NCBI GenBank assembly: GCA_030770545.1
Contig: CM061100.1
Span: forward strand, 4,409,501-4,473,500
DNA from: Macropodus opercularis
Lineage: Eukaryota > Chordata > Actinopteri > Anabantiformes > Osphronemidae
Direction: 5' to 3'
Length of the DNA: 64,000 nt
Both the position numbers and the translations under genes were made by a program. The notes under the pieces are model-generated. The model had not been told where the DNA came from. It searched no databases and saw only the letters and a list, made by a program, of their open reading frames with translations. Below, in pieces: positions 1 through 12,300 of this stretch (the first letter of the stretch is position 1; every line of letters starts with the position of its first letter).

Positions 1-1140
1 AGATGTTCCATATTAAATACTTTTAGTTTTTTAATTTATATTTAATGTTATTAGCACATTGGTATATTTCAGACTAAGACTTACTTTAGAGCTTATTAGC
101 AAATGAGCCTTTTTAAATTTTGATTAGTCTCAATTAAAAATGCCTATGAATGATCATTTCAATAGCTACTAATATGGCGGATGCTACCTTTAGACGTATA
201 TTCCCTCTGCGTGGTGTCTTTAACCAGGTATTTCTTCATTTTTCCTCATTTAATGTAAGTAAAATTACAAGTCCTCATTTCTTCTGTGTTGTTTTGGATA
301 AGTTGAAGTCAACACAAGTCTCCATTAAGTAACCACCTCCCACCGGGTACAGACTCATGATGTGCTTCCCCTCTGTGTACACAAATACCAAGTAAAGTGC
401 TAGTTGCATTGTCTTTCTTACCTTTTTAAAATGCAGTTTTACTCAAGTTCAGTTTATAAAGTAATCACACAGACTGAAGTATTACCCGGACTCTGAGAGG
501 CTGAGTGTGTGTGTTTCCTTGGCACCTTCCTTCTATTTGAGAATGGAGATTAGCAACCTTGTCTGCTAGCCCCTGGCTTGTAGACTAAATTAACTCTTCT
601 TTAATGAAATCTCAAAAAGTGACTGCCGGCTGCTTCCACCTTTGACTTCATAACAAAATCAATATGAGAAAATTGCATCGTTATTCAAAAAAGGTGACTG
701 AGCAAAAGAAACAAGACTATAACCTGCTTGTCTCTATGGCAGAGACTTGGTGGTATAGAAATCACAAATACTGCCATAGCTGTGTGCGACATTCAATCAT
801 AATATGTCAGTATAAGATACAGAGGGTGATGCTCGTATAACAGTCCATGAATAACCAACACCCTCACTGGAATGTCAGTGATTACAACAGGCTCTGTTAA
901 TGACACTACATCACAGGAGAGACTTGTTTTAACAGTCTCTCCTGTGGAACCCAACAAACCCAAACCTTAATTACCTCTGTTTCATTGCAGACGTGCTGTA
1001 ATTGTGGTGTCCCTCAGCTGTTAATGCTGTTGATGTCTTGATGTCAGCTATCATGAAATATTTTCTAACCAAATCTTTGCCCTAGATGTGTTTCAGGACT
1101 CTTTTACGTTGTAACCCCCTGCTGCTGTTGATTCCCTTAG
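1..1140 (+). other. mapk10: last intron of mapk10 (3' part)
   Basis: This stretch lies directly upstream of the last mapk10 exon and ends in a pyrimidine-rich tract and AG at 1139-1140, so it is the 3' part of the final intron. The penultimate exon, which would encode the end of the kinase C-lobe extension, is not in the window. No conserved coding exon is visible. The only structure noted is a strong inverted repeat at 912-946, listed separately. Confidence 0.85.
912..946. repeat. perfect inverted repeat / hairpin in mapk10 intron
   Basis: Arms CACAGGAGAGACT and AGTCTCTCCTGTG are exact reverse complements (13 bp). The loop itself contains GTT and AAC, which can extend the stem to 16 bp with one bulged T. 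It lies about 195 bp upstream of the last mapk10 exon. It could be a remnant of a small inverted-repeat transposon, a structured intronic RNA, or chance. No function is assigned. Confidence 0.7.
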
Positions 1141-1288
1141 CACAGGTGCAGCCGTGAACAGCAGCGAGAGCCTCCCTCCGTCCTCTTCTATCAACGACAT
1201 CTCCTCCATGTCCACTGATCAGACCCTGGCCTCAGACACTGACAGCAGCCTGGAGACCTCTGCAGGACCCCTGGGGTGTTGCAGGTGA
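1141..1288 (+). CDS. mapk10: MAPK10 (JNK3), last coding exon, two alternative C-termini
   Basis: This is the C-terminal coding exon of c-Jun N-terminal kinase 3, a cytoplasmic and nuclear stress-activated MAP kinase. From base 1146, in phase with a preceding G, it reads GAAVNSSESLPPSSS, continues through STDQTLASDTDSSLE, and ends SAGPLGCCR before TGA at 1286-1288. This is the JNK 54-kDa C-terminus; in JNK3 the two terminal cysteines are known palmitoylation sites. A second acceptor five bases upstream (AG at 1139-1140, exon from 1141) shifts the frame to AQVQP and a stop at 1155-1157, the equivalent of the short AQVQQ end of JNK proteins. JNK1 and JNK2 share this design. JNK3 is preferred because the SSESLPPSSS stretch matches it best and because arhgap24, its convergent human neighbour, follows. 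The kinase domain is outside the window. Confidence 0.93.
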
Positions 1289-4263
1289 CTAGCCGCCTGC
1301 CTGCGCAACCCCATGTTCTTCAGAAGGTGAAGAACTTAACCCAAAAGACCAACTGAAAACACGCAAAAAAAGATCAAATTAATATATATTAAATCCAAAA
1401 ACATGAGTTATGGAAACAAAGAATCCGAGCCTGTGCATTGTCATTCAAAAAGCAGCAGTGAGCTGAGATGTATGTTAATGATCTTCTAGTTGCTTTGCTT
1501 ATATTACCCTGAATATCATGTATATGGCATCCAAACAAAGTGACCAACTGCTTAGACTCGCATCTCCTGTGAACGTGCATATTGGCTGGCTGCCGGTCGC
1601 CCAGTTCCCCACAAAAGCATCTGTGCTCCAATCATTGTGGCAAGGTGGGCTGCAGGTCTGTGCATCACTACTGTACGATTTGAACTCCGTTATCTCTTTC
1701 CCCTTTTCCCACTGGAGCATCACGTACCGACACGTCCACGTTTTGACCTCTTGGCTTCGTCTTAGACACCTTCATGCCCACGTGATTCCCCAATGTAAGG
1801 TTGCCTGATTTGTGTGTGTTACGTGGTGACTCTGCAGGAACACGCATCCACTCAGAGTGGCGCTTCTGTACCTGCAGTGCTTGTAAATAGTGTAATTCTG
1901 TACAGCTGAAGGGTTGGCAGAGTGGGACTGACGGCCAGTACACTGGGAGTTTCTTTCTGACTAGCGCACCTTGCCACATCAGTGCTTTCCACCTCAGTTG
2001 CCCCTGCCTATTGCTGTAGTCCTGCATGATTAGAATAAAAATGATGCTGATCTCACTATATGCTAAAATGAGTCTGTATAGAGGCTTTTGTATATATTAT
2101 GTAAACTAACTCGTCTCCAGACATGAGGCATCTAGTCACAGAATAGGACGTGAGTGTGTGTGTGCGTGTGCGTGAACCACGGGCAGAGTTCGGTCTCTCA
2201 GAAGTAACGTGCTCGGATTGAGCGCAGGCTTCGTTGGATTAGCTTTTACATAGAATACCAAGTATGATTGTTAACCTCGTAGCTATGTACCACAAAATAC
2301 ACATGGGCATCATTTTAGCTCATGTTACACAATCCATGCTTTGTTGTCATAAAAAGGAACTGGCTAGAGGCTATTTATTTCATAGCTGGAAGATGTATTT
2401 ATGGATATATTTATTTTGATAGGTTGACCCTGGGTATGGCAAGTGCCTTTTAGAATGAAACATTGCAGGTCCAGAAATCGAAAATTATTTTTTGCTATTT
2501 AATCTTTTACTGCTTCTTTTTCTGCCTTAAAAGCCCCGATGTCACCAACATTTGGGTGGAAGCAGAGAAAAAGACTCTCTAGCCAGATGTTGGCTGACCA
2601 GATGCTTGAGCTGTCAGCCAGTGACTCCTTGGTTCCATAGTAGGATATAACATTTCATATTTTGATTTCATAAGAATAATATTTTTTCCCAGTTGACACA
2701 TGAAGACATCCTTGTTAAGTAGAACAATGGTTCCAAAACCTTTGTCGCTTACTCACATCATTAAGATGCGGTTGCTTCACAGCCCATTTATTGACACTGC
2801 TAACACATCCAACTGACTTTCACTGTGACGCAACTTGAGTGGGCCGTTTTTCTGGAAGCCACGACTTGTGGTTAAAGGTTATTGCATCCTTTACCAACTC
2901 TCTGCATGGCTGTGATCTCGGGCTATAGCTACGTTGGTAACGCTCGTTCTGCCTGTGGCTTGTGTACACTCAACCACACACACACACTTGCAGCACCTTC
3001 GCGGAGCTAAGAGGGGAACTGAGGGCGGCGTCTCCAGGATAAGCTACGGCTAGCTCGGCTTTCTGTTCAGGGTCTGGCCAGGGCAATCTTCTGACAAACA
3101 GGGTGCAACTTTGAAATTCTTTGCGTTTGAAAATATTCTGATGAGTTTCTCATAAAGGGGTCAAATGTTTGAATCGGCTCCTACAACACAAATACTTGTT
3201 GCAGTTTTTCTATGCGGCATTTTAACCATCCCAACTCAACACTGTTCTGTTTATATCTTTCATTCTGGTCACTGTTAGAAAACACATAACTGAAACGTGT
3301 TTTTGGTCTTTCTTTTACTGAATGTGAATCTTTGGATCTTTTTTACAAGACATCCCTCAGAACAATTCTGTTGTAACACAAAGGTACTTTTGGTTCTGAT
3401 GAATGCACCTGAAGTACAGATGGTTCTAACAGAACAGGAAACGCTGGGTTGTCAACACTGAATGTAGACATTATGGCTACGCACATAGTTGCTGCTCTGT
3501 TCATCTGTGTGTGAGTGTGTGAGTAAGTGCGAATTCAAATGACCAGCATTCAACTTAAACTGGAATATCTGACCTGGAATTTGGACACATTGCTTTACCA
3601 CACATGTAAAGACGGAGGTTTTCTTTTCATACAGTGTGATGATTGCTTTCATGAATGTTGGTCAATACACTTGTGGCTCACATACTGGCTCCAACATGAA
3701 GGTTTGGATGCATCTTGTGCTCTGTGGCAACAAAACAAATCTTTGGACTCAGTACGCGTGATCCCCAGCTTATTGATTTTCACCTCTTCCTCTTAATTCT
3801 TATTGTAAATAACAAAACTCCAGCAATGCAATAAAGAACGTTTATTGCACTCAGACAGGGAGGCAGGCTACTGCAAGGGTCAGGTGATGCTAATATGTTT
3901 AGAGTCTTAAATGTGGATTGAAATGTGGAACTCTACAATGAAACCATCTGAATCAGGTGATGTTGTCCTGCAATTCTTTTGATTGATTTCTTTCTCTCGT
4001 TTCTTTTACTCCGTGCTGTTTTAATGAATCATTCTTTTGACATTGTCAGGTTGGAGAAAAAAGTAAATAAAAAAGAAATTGTATGTGTTTCACGCTGATC
4101 TCAAAAGCTTCAGGCTATAACGTTTCAAATAAAGTCAAAACAAATGCAAAAGAAGAAAAAAATCACTGAAAGCTGTTACTGTAAACACAACATTTTAAAG
4201 GAACTGTGTATGTAAAAATATTATATGTATGTGGTTGAAAATAAACAAAACCTTTGATCTTGG
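1289..4263 (+). other. mapk10: mapk10 3' untranslated region (approximate end)
   Basis: No plausible coding exon follows the stop codon; the small open frames here on both strands are low-complexity or chance. AATAAA signals on the plus strand occur near 2034, 3829, 4128 and 4239, so several polyadenylation ends are possible. The end at about 4.26 kb is inferred from the last clustered signal and is not demonstrated. Confidence 0.55.
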
Positions 4264-5289
4264 ATAACAGTGGACCCTTTTCCTTTACCTAAGAATTCAA
4301 TCGATGTGATTTCTGTCATATCTGGTCTAATGTATTGATCCATCTGCTTGTCTCTCATAGTCTCCACATAAAGAGTCTAATCCAGTTACAGGGATTGTTA
4401 TCTGTGCTGGACACAATCCAAAGGCTGGCATTGATTTACAAGGTCTGAGGCACAAAGAATAACATGACTAGCAGTGCAAGCACACACACTTTCTTTAGTT
4501 TAGCAGTGGGGAATTTAATGATATACTGTGGCAGAATGAGATTAAAGTTAAACGGGTGTGTTTATAATTATTGTGATAGATCCTTTTTAACAAAGCAGTG
4601 AATCAGCATAAGATGGTTTTATAATCATTTGAATCATCACTCCAGACTTTTAATCCAACGCTTATCAACATTCACAGAGAAAGACTCACGTGAAAATGCA
4701 ACTTTATTCATATTAAGTCATGATTTGAGTATCAAGTATCATGTGGTGAAAGTATTCCACTGTCCCTGACTCCTCCCTCCCTGTCCCTGTGCCTAAAATC
4801 TGCCCTTTTGTGTGGAATTCACAGAATGAGGTGACACTGTCAGCTTGGCTTGAGCCCATTCTTCCCCAGTGAAGGGTGTAAAAGGAGAAGCACGGGCTCC
4901 CCCCTCCTCCTTCGATTGTTCAGGCACTTTTTCTCTCCGTGTGCACATTCCAGATCTCCTGCAATGACCAGCAGCAGGTTGAAATGGGACCTGGATTTCA
5001 GGGGAAAGTAGCCAGCACACGTGCACACTCTCAGCAAAGCCTCGTTTGACAGACGTCCATGCAGGTCCGCACGCACACGTGCCCCGTTTTCTACCCAACA
5101 GCAAGTCCAAATCGTGTGTAGACGTTTGGTTTGAAGACTTGTGCAGTCACTTAAAATCACTGGCTGTTGATGCTGTAAGCCCAGTTTTTCACAGTTTAAA
5201 CACGTGAAAGATCACAGAAAAGTACTGCAAGACATTTGAAGCATAGTGGGCACAGAACAGATGTACAGCTCTGACCTGGGATTAAGACT
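4264..5289. other. convergent intergenic spacer between mapk10 and arhgap24
   Basis: This is the gap between the inferred 3' ends of two convergent genes. Minus-strand frames of 105-106 codons at 4793-5160 overlap one another and resemble no family I know. A minus-strand AATAAA lies near 4702-4707, so the arhgap24 3' UTR could extend through this stretch. No gene is called. Confidence 0.5.
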
Positions 5290-6057
5290 CATGCAAGTCT
5301 TAGCATTTATTTTTATAGGCTCTAAAAAACATTCTTCAGCATCCATTTATAATACATGCCCTGTCCATCAGAACACGCTCTAAAGTATTTACAGCACAGG
5401 CTCTGTCTTTTGGTCATGGGGTAATCGTAACAGCACAGAAGCACAGGCACACGTACAGTATTCAGACAGGACATTCAGTACCACCTCGCCCAGAGACGAA
5501 ACAACCATTAAGTGCAAGGGAAAATATAAAATATCACACACCGATGACGTTGCTTAAATATCAGATAAACATTTAAATATTTTTATTTCCCTGTACATAC
5601 ATGACACGTTTTCCTCCACTGTTTCAGTCTATTTACATGAGCAGAACTACACAGAACGGTTTTTGGTTATATTTGAAAAGTTACTTATAATACGGGGAAG
5701 CTCTGGCCTGGTCTTCAGCTATTCACAGGTCCAAGGTTGAAGTTTTACTTTTGTGTTTTTGCTGAACTGCATCTCGGTGCCTTTACCTCCAAAGCAGAGT
5801 GAAGAGTAGGTCTGCTGTTTAAATAATACTGTATTTACAGGTAACATTACTCTGATATCACTCCAGGTGATGTGTACAGTTTTACAGGTGGTGTGTATTA
5901 CATTACTCCCCCTGTTTCTTAAATTAAAACATGCCATTAGCCTTTACATCCAACTTCCGCCATGCCTTCCACGACCAGCAGCCAAAACCCGTTTGGAGCC
6001 TGCTTTAAAGTTCACATCCTATGTTTTGCAACTGCCTTTGTCATCGCTCGTCTTCCT
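5290..6057 (-). other. arhgap24: arhgap24 3' untranslated region (approximate)
   Basis: The stretch follows the arhgap24 stop codon at 6058-6060 on the minus strand. Minus-strand AATAAA signals lie near 5580-5585 and 5306-5311. The distal one sets the inferred end; a further signal near 4702 would lengthen the UTR. No coding potential is seen. Confidence 0.5.
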
Positions 6058-6316
6058 TCACTGTATCCAGATGCTGTTGTTACGGTCTAGTCGGTCTGTG
6101 GCCCCCGCGTTGCCAGTTGCGGTGAGGTCACTAAACGTGGTGAAGAACTGCTCCATCTCTTTCTGCAGCATCTGGTTTCGGCGCTCAGCGTCGTCTTTGG
6201 CTCGCTCCGCGTTGCGCAGCTTGATCTCCGCCATGGTGTACTTCTTCCTCTCCTGGTCCAGGTCCTCATGGAGGCTCACCATTTCTGTCTCCAGCTCCAG
6301 GTTACGCTGCTCCAAG
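6058..6316 (-). CDS. arhgap24: arhgap24 last coding exon (coiled coil)
   Basis: The acceptor TCGTAG precedes base 6316. The exon encodes LEQRNLELETEMVSLHEDL, then DQERKKYTMAEIKLRNAERA and KDDAERRNQMLQKEMEQFF, a continuous heptad coiled coil. The tail ends RNNSIWIQ before the stop at 6060-6058. In human FilGAP this region mediates dimerisation and filamin binding. Confidence 0.96.
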
Positions 6317-9300
6317 CTACGACAGGATGTTTGGAAAGTTAGTTATAACACAGCAAGATCTAATGTGATAGCACGAGTTTATATATAAAGCAGCTTGAGT
6401 CATTATTTGACTAAATCTCCATAAACAAATGAATACACCTCTACCTCTTTATCCTGGCCTCATACTCGGTCTTCTGCTTGTGCATCTCCTGTTTCAGACT
6501 GGCCACTAAACTGTGCAGTGCGCTGTGGCTTCCAGGTCCATTACCAACAGTAAAGCTATCACTATTATCACTACTGCAGGTGCCACGACTGCTCCTTCCT
6601 GCCCCGTCTCCACCTCCTTCTCTGCTGCCGTTTCCGGCTTCCCCCTCTCCTGCTCCCCCACGCCTGGCGGGCTCACTATCCGGTGCTGGTCCATCCAAGT
6701 CTTCATAGTGACCCCCATAGAAGTCCTGCTCAGGGCAGGTGGTGGTGGAGGAACGACAGGAAGTGGAGTTGTCGGGAAGAGATATTTCACAGGAGGAGGT
6801 AGACCAGGTGGCACTGTCCACGCTCTGTTTGTCCTCGCAGCTGCTGTTTAGACATGTGTTGGTGATTTGGTTCTGATGCTGTAGGTTCTGGTGGTTTAGC
6901 TGGACATTATCATATGTCGACAGTCGATTCTGGTTGGTTGTTTGATCCCCACTGGAATGGGGATCACGTGTTTTGCTTTCCCGCAACGTGACGCAGCCGT
7001 TCGGGACCCAAAGACCGCCGCGACTGTTCAGGCTCCCTGTGCCCACATCAGTGCCCGAAATGCCCAAGCGCACGGGCCCGTTCCCTCCAGCGTTGCCTCC
7101 ACTTGTCACGCCGCTAGTACCCATTTTAGTGCCTGAGCCTTTGAGCGTCCCGCTGCGGCGCAACGGTAAGCTCCCACTCCCAGTCATAGCGTGGCTCTTT
7201 TCCTGACTGGGGTCTGAAGAGGGCGAGGAGCTGAAGGAGCCATTTGTAACAATCCCACTGCCTTTATTAAACGCCGGGTTCTTTTTAACAGTCAGCGGAG
7301 GACTGCGGGTGACGTCAAAGCGTCCAACAACACCATTACGAGGGCTCGGTGGCCGCGGTGAGCCGCTGTTGTCTACGTGCTGACGATGCGTAGGAGACTC
7401 TTCCCAAACACAGAGACGGCCCAGCGGCGTGTTGTTGTTCTCTGCGTTCTGAGATACTGTCGTGGCTGCAGAGGTAGTTGTGGTGGCTTGTCGTCGAGGT
7501 GGTTCAATGTTGTTATTGTTGGCGAGCTCGAGGGCCGTGTGACTGTCCTCGTTGTGAGGGAATAGCACGTCGTGGTGGCCGATCAAAACGGCCATGAGCT
7601 GCTGGACCAGAACCGTACCTGGCAACAGGAGACCAGACATTACTCTGTTTATCATTTCACGTTAGTTAAGCACTAAAATACAAGAAAACGGACTGAACAC
7701 CAACCTTCCATAATAGCTACTGGATCCTCAACCTTTGGCCTCAAGATATTTGGCCCAAACACTGTCGCTAAGTTCTGGACACTCATTTTATTCACACCTG
7801 AATACGACTGGACTTCATCTAGAAATCTGCAAACCAATAATTTAAATATGTTAGACTTCCACAGTTAAATAACGGTCACAATTCGAATTTCAGCTTCCTT
7901 AACAATGAACCGATACCTGCAGATGTACTTGAGAAGGTTGTAGTTCACCGGAGGTAGACTTTCCACGAGCCTTCTTAACTCCTTCTTACCCTGGAGATGA
8001 ACATCACTCATTAGAAAGCAGAAATAAACCCACACGCTGGTGAGACACAGTGAGAGACCAGCTCTAAGGCACAGAACAAACTTATAAAAGATCACACAGA
8101 AACCTCAGCAGAATAGGAGTAAAGTGTGTATTGGTAAAAAGAAGCCACTCGGTTGCTGTTTCTTACCATTTCGTCATCTTTGCTGAGGAGCTTTGCGCAG
8201 GTCAGAAACTCCTCGTACTTGCAGAAGGGGATGACAGGCTCCGGCAGCTCTCTGAGATACAGCTTCAGCAGAGAAGCCACCGTATGCACGTCAGTGTTGC
8301 TGTATTGAAACACAAGACCGGAAGAAATGGGGTTAGATTAGAATTTATTATGGCTGAATGACACCAAACAACGATCATCAGCACGAAGCCACTTGCAGTA
8401 GGAAATCAATCAAATCAAACGAGGCACTAATTAGTCCATCAGGCAGGCGGCTACCTGGTCTAAATGAGAACCGCAAACTGGACATGAACTCTGCTAAAGA
8501 CAGTGTCCGCTGGCCTACGCGCTGCCACTGGGCTTGATCCTGACTCATCTGTTTGTAGGCAGTGCTGCGACGTTGATGTAGAGCCATTCAGAGTTTATTT
8601 ATGGTCAGAGTAGCTGAGGGAGAATGGCAGGTTGAGCGAAAAGGCACGAAGCCAGGGAAGAGCTATGGAGGGGGCCTAGTCCATCACAAAGCATTTTCCA
8701 GTCACCCTGATTTATGAAAGAAGGTTATGGTCCTAAAAATAGCTCAGTCCAGTCACCTATACACAGCATAACTTGATAAAAGAGTTATTTGTTTTCGCCT
8801 ATTGTACTTGTCTAATGAATTTGGTGAATGCATTTGCGAAAAAGTAAACAAGCTGCAAACCTAACGTGACATAATCAGAAATACCTGTAATGTTGATCAA
8901 CTATAATAAAATGCATGCGTTTTAAATAAATGTTTTAGCATCAACCCTTGAAAAAGGCCTTTCGATCACCACACAAACCCTTCTTCTTACTTTAATACAG
9001 GCCCAAGTTTCCTTACCCGTCAAAAGAAGGTTTCTCCCCACAGTCGAAGGCATCCTGCAGCTCTTTGACCAGGTTGGCCTGTCCGGGCAGCCTGAACAGA
9101 CCCTCCTCCTGAAGCCCCCACTGTCGAATGAAATCCACACACTGCTCCACCAGCATAGGGGCGAGCTTGTTCCCGAAGCGGCGTTCATACCGCACCGTCT
9201 CCTCCAGCTTCTGACCAAAGATCCCTGAGACATAATGAAGGAGTCTGTCGTCGCGTAAAACTGGACAAGAACTGTTTCACAAAACAGCAGAGAGCGGTGT

Positions 9301-12300
9301 CTAATTTAAGGGTTAAATATTGTTACTATCACAGCGATATTTAATGCATGAATGCTGCTTGAATTACGAAAACACACTTCACCGTTTACAATATTAATAC
9401 AGTTTAACGTCCTGGACTTTCACTCCCAAAGTAAAAGGCCCATTTTTCAAAGACATGGTTGCGCCATCTAGAGTTTAAAGCACATCAAAGACAGTTAAAT
9501 CAACTGAAAAAGATTTATGATCGGGTCTGCCAGACAGTCCAGGCAAAAAATATGTACGCACACAAAAGCCTAAGCCTGATGATCAAATGCAAACTTCCTG
9601 CTGAGAACCTCTCGCCTTTTGTCGGAGCCAGTCACTGTAGAAAAAAGGCAGATTTCCATTTGCAGGCATCTCATGTGGACGCAACACAAGAGGGGATTAA
9701 AGCAGGCTTCCTGAGAGATTTGGATCTGCATACTTTTCCGGTCTCCAGATACAGACAGAGGCTACTCACACACGTGGTACTGAACGGTACCTCGACTTAC
9801 CTGTGTAGTAAAACAACCGATTCACAACGAGTATTTTCTAATGTGAACACAAAGACAGACTCACCCCTCTTAAAAGTGACACAACTTGTAAGCTTCCGGA
9901 AGAAACGCCTATTAATAAATGTGTGATAACACAACATACCAGAGGCACAGAAATGACAGGAAAAGTAAACAAAGCGTTTGCTTTTGCAGTTCTGACAAAA
10001 AGCAGAAAAACGTGCAACGATGCATCAATCTGATAGTAGGTCAGAGAAAGTTTCATTCTTGTGTCAGAAAATAGTCCTTGAAATTGTCTTTGACTGCAAA
10101 ACAAGTTAACAGTGAAGCGTTATGATCCGTCTCCTCCGAGTCAGTCGCTTCGGAGACTTTTCCACTTCAATGTTCACAGCAACCCAAATAAGACAAAACA
10201 GTAAACAGTCACAAATTCCCAAGAAATATTTGGCGATGTGCCTCCATTCTTTTTCCCATCTCAGCAGGATCAGAGTGAAATATAGATAAGCAGAGCTCTG
10301 CCACCGTAAAGGATCACAATCGGTCCTCGCGTATCAAAAACAGCATCAGAGAACAAGTGAGAAATAGCGACTGAATGAAAATTAGGTCATCTCTCCAGAC
10401 GTTCTGGTCATGAGTCTAGGAATGTTTTCCCAGGTCACATGTAACAGTGTGTGTGTGGACCAACTTATGACGCGTGTGTACATACACTGTACACTTCAAC
10501 ACTCGCTGGTTCATTCGGGTTCACAGACGTTCACACCACCCCCAAAGGGGAGAACAGTCAGATTTACTCATTTCCTGGATCTCAGACTCCAGTAGAACAA
10601 TTAACAGTTCTACACGTTCAGCTGAAGTATCTGAACTGATGCGTGGAATACAGGATGCAGACAGTATGTGAGGCTACAGTGGTTCATTTCAAAACACCAG
10701 CTCAAAGAGTTCAAATTAAAATGAAAATGTAAATCAGTTACCGTGGAATAAATCCCCAAAGATCCAGACAGAGAGGCCACAGCTGCACATTTCCCACAGG
10801 ACCGATTTCACACTGACCAGTAATTAATTCAGCATCATACCAAGAGTTCTGCTACATGACAAAAAAGCCTTTAGGACCTCCGGGTTCACAGGGGGTTTGT
10901 TTTGAGAGCGCCATCCATGTCCGTCCCCGTATGGACATAAAGACACTTCACGAGCACCGACCAGCGACACTCGAATATGAGGGTCGCTGAATGTGTGGGT
11001 GTTACGTGTGTGGGAGACAGAGGAAGCCCCCCCCCCCAACATGGAGCCACCTTTCTGTGTGGCATCTTTGACAAATGACTCGTCCTTTTGAAGAGCAGTC
11101 AGCTGCAATAGACATCAAACTCCCTGCACTGAAAACAGAGGGGCCGGTTCAGAGTCATCTATTCACTGTGGCACAGAGAGCTGCCCGAGCTGCCTGTCCG
11201 GATACAAACGCTGCGCTTGTGCTCTGCTGGTGCACAATGTAGGCCGATGTCAGCCGGTGCAGTCAATAACAAGCTACAGCGGCACAGTGGGGGACGCGGT
11301 AATCGGCACACTGATCCCACCAAAGTCAGGAACAGTCATGAGAGCAATTACATCATCATCCAAATGAACAACGGCAGTGCGCGCGTACTGACCTCCACCA
11401 AAAGGCGCCCATATGACCCTGCGGATCGTTTTCACCCAATCCTCCATGTCATTCTGGGTGCTGGCCATAAGGAGGTAGGTCTCATGGTTGGCTGTCATCC
11501 GCTCTCTGTCTCCCCCTGACAGAGAAATAGAGATCAAAACTTTACATAGTAGCTACATAATGTCAATTATGTCACAACATCGCAACACCAAGAGAAATCT
11601 GTTTTGTTCTACTGTACATGTTCTCTTAAGGCAAACATGATGGCATAAAAAAATGAATATGTTAAAGATCTTTCAGTTTGGAAAAAGACAGATTTAGAGC
11701 ACAAAGGAACTTTCCTACTTTAGTAACATGTATACGGCAGCTGTAAATGTCCTTATGTGACACGCCAATGCAGCTGAACACACAAAACCTTTTTAATTCA
11801 GCCACGGTTATAAATCAAAACAAATGTTTATATGTCAGGGCAGAACAGAAGTGGATGTTCCATTAGAGCCAGACTCTGTATCCTGATTAGACTGGTGGAG
11901 AACAGCCACGACCACTCTGCTGTCATGTGAAACCGGGCAGCTTGGAGTGGAAGGCCTGGACCCGTTTCAGCGAATCTGGCTGCAGCAATCACCATGACAA
12001 CGCAAGCAATCGCACGGCTCCGTGTCAGATTCATTAGGATGAGATAAACAAACAAAAACCTGTGGCATTTCACAAGAATGCACCTGGTCTACTACAGGAC
12101 AGGATGAGCTGTTAGGAGACGATTGGAGTGTCACACAGCGGTTGAATTATTCATGATGTTGACCACCCGGAATCCTGCACTATTGATTTTATCACAGGAT
12201 GAGACCTGCTCGTTGCATATAAATACTATTTATAAACTGGAACCCGAATGACAAGCAGATTCAAGGCTCCACTACACTGAAGGAGTGATGCAAGTATTCT

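Noticed and set aside
166..227. Exon-like 62-bp piece (TTTCAATAG acceptor, CAG/GTATTT donor) in the mapk10 intron
   Set aside because: JNK genes have no known exon with this peptide, and the acceptor tract is weak; chance splice-like signals are common.
1389..2027. Overlapping open frames of 74-119 codons on both strands
   Set aside because: They lie in the mapk10 3' UTR, overlap in several frames and resemble no protein family.
6513..7206. Plus-strand frames of 62-112 codons
   Set aside because: They are antisense shadows of the GC-rich large arhgap24 exon.
9459..9926. 155-codon plus-strand frame inside an arhgap24 intron
   Set aside because: It begins at a non-ATG codon, has no recognisable domain and no splice or promoter context.
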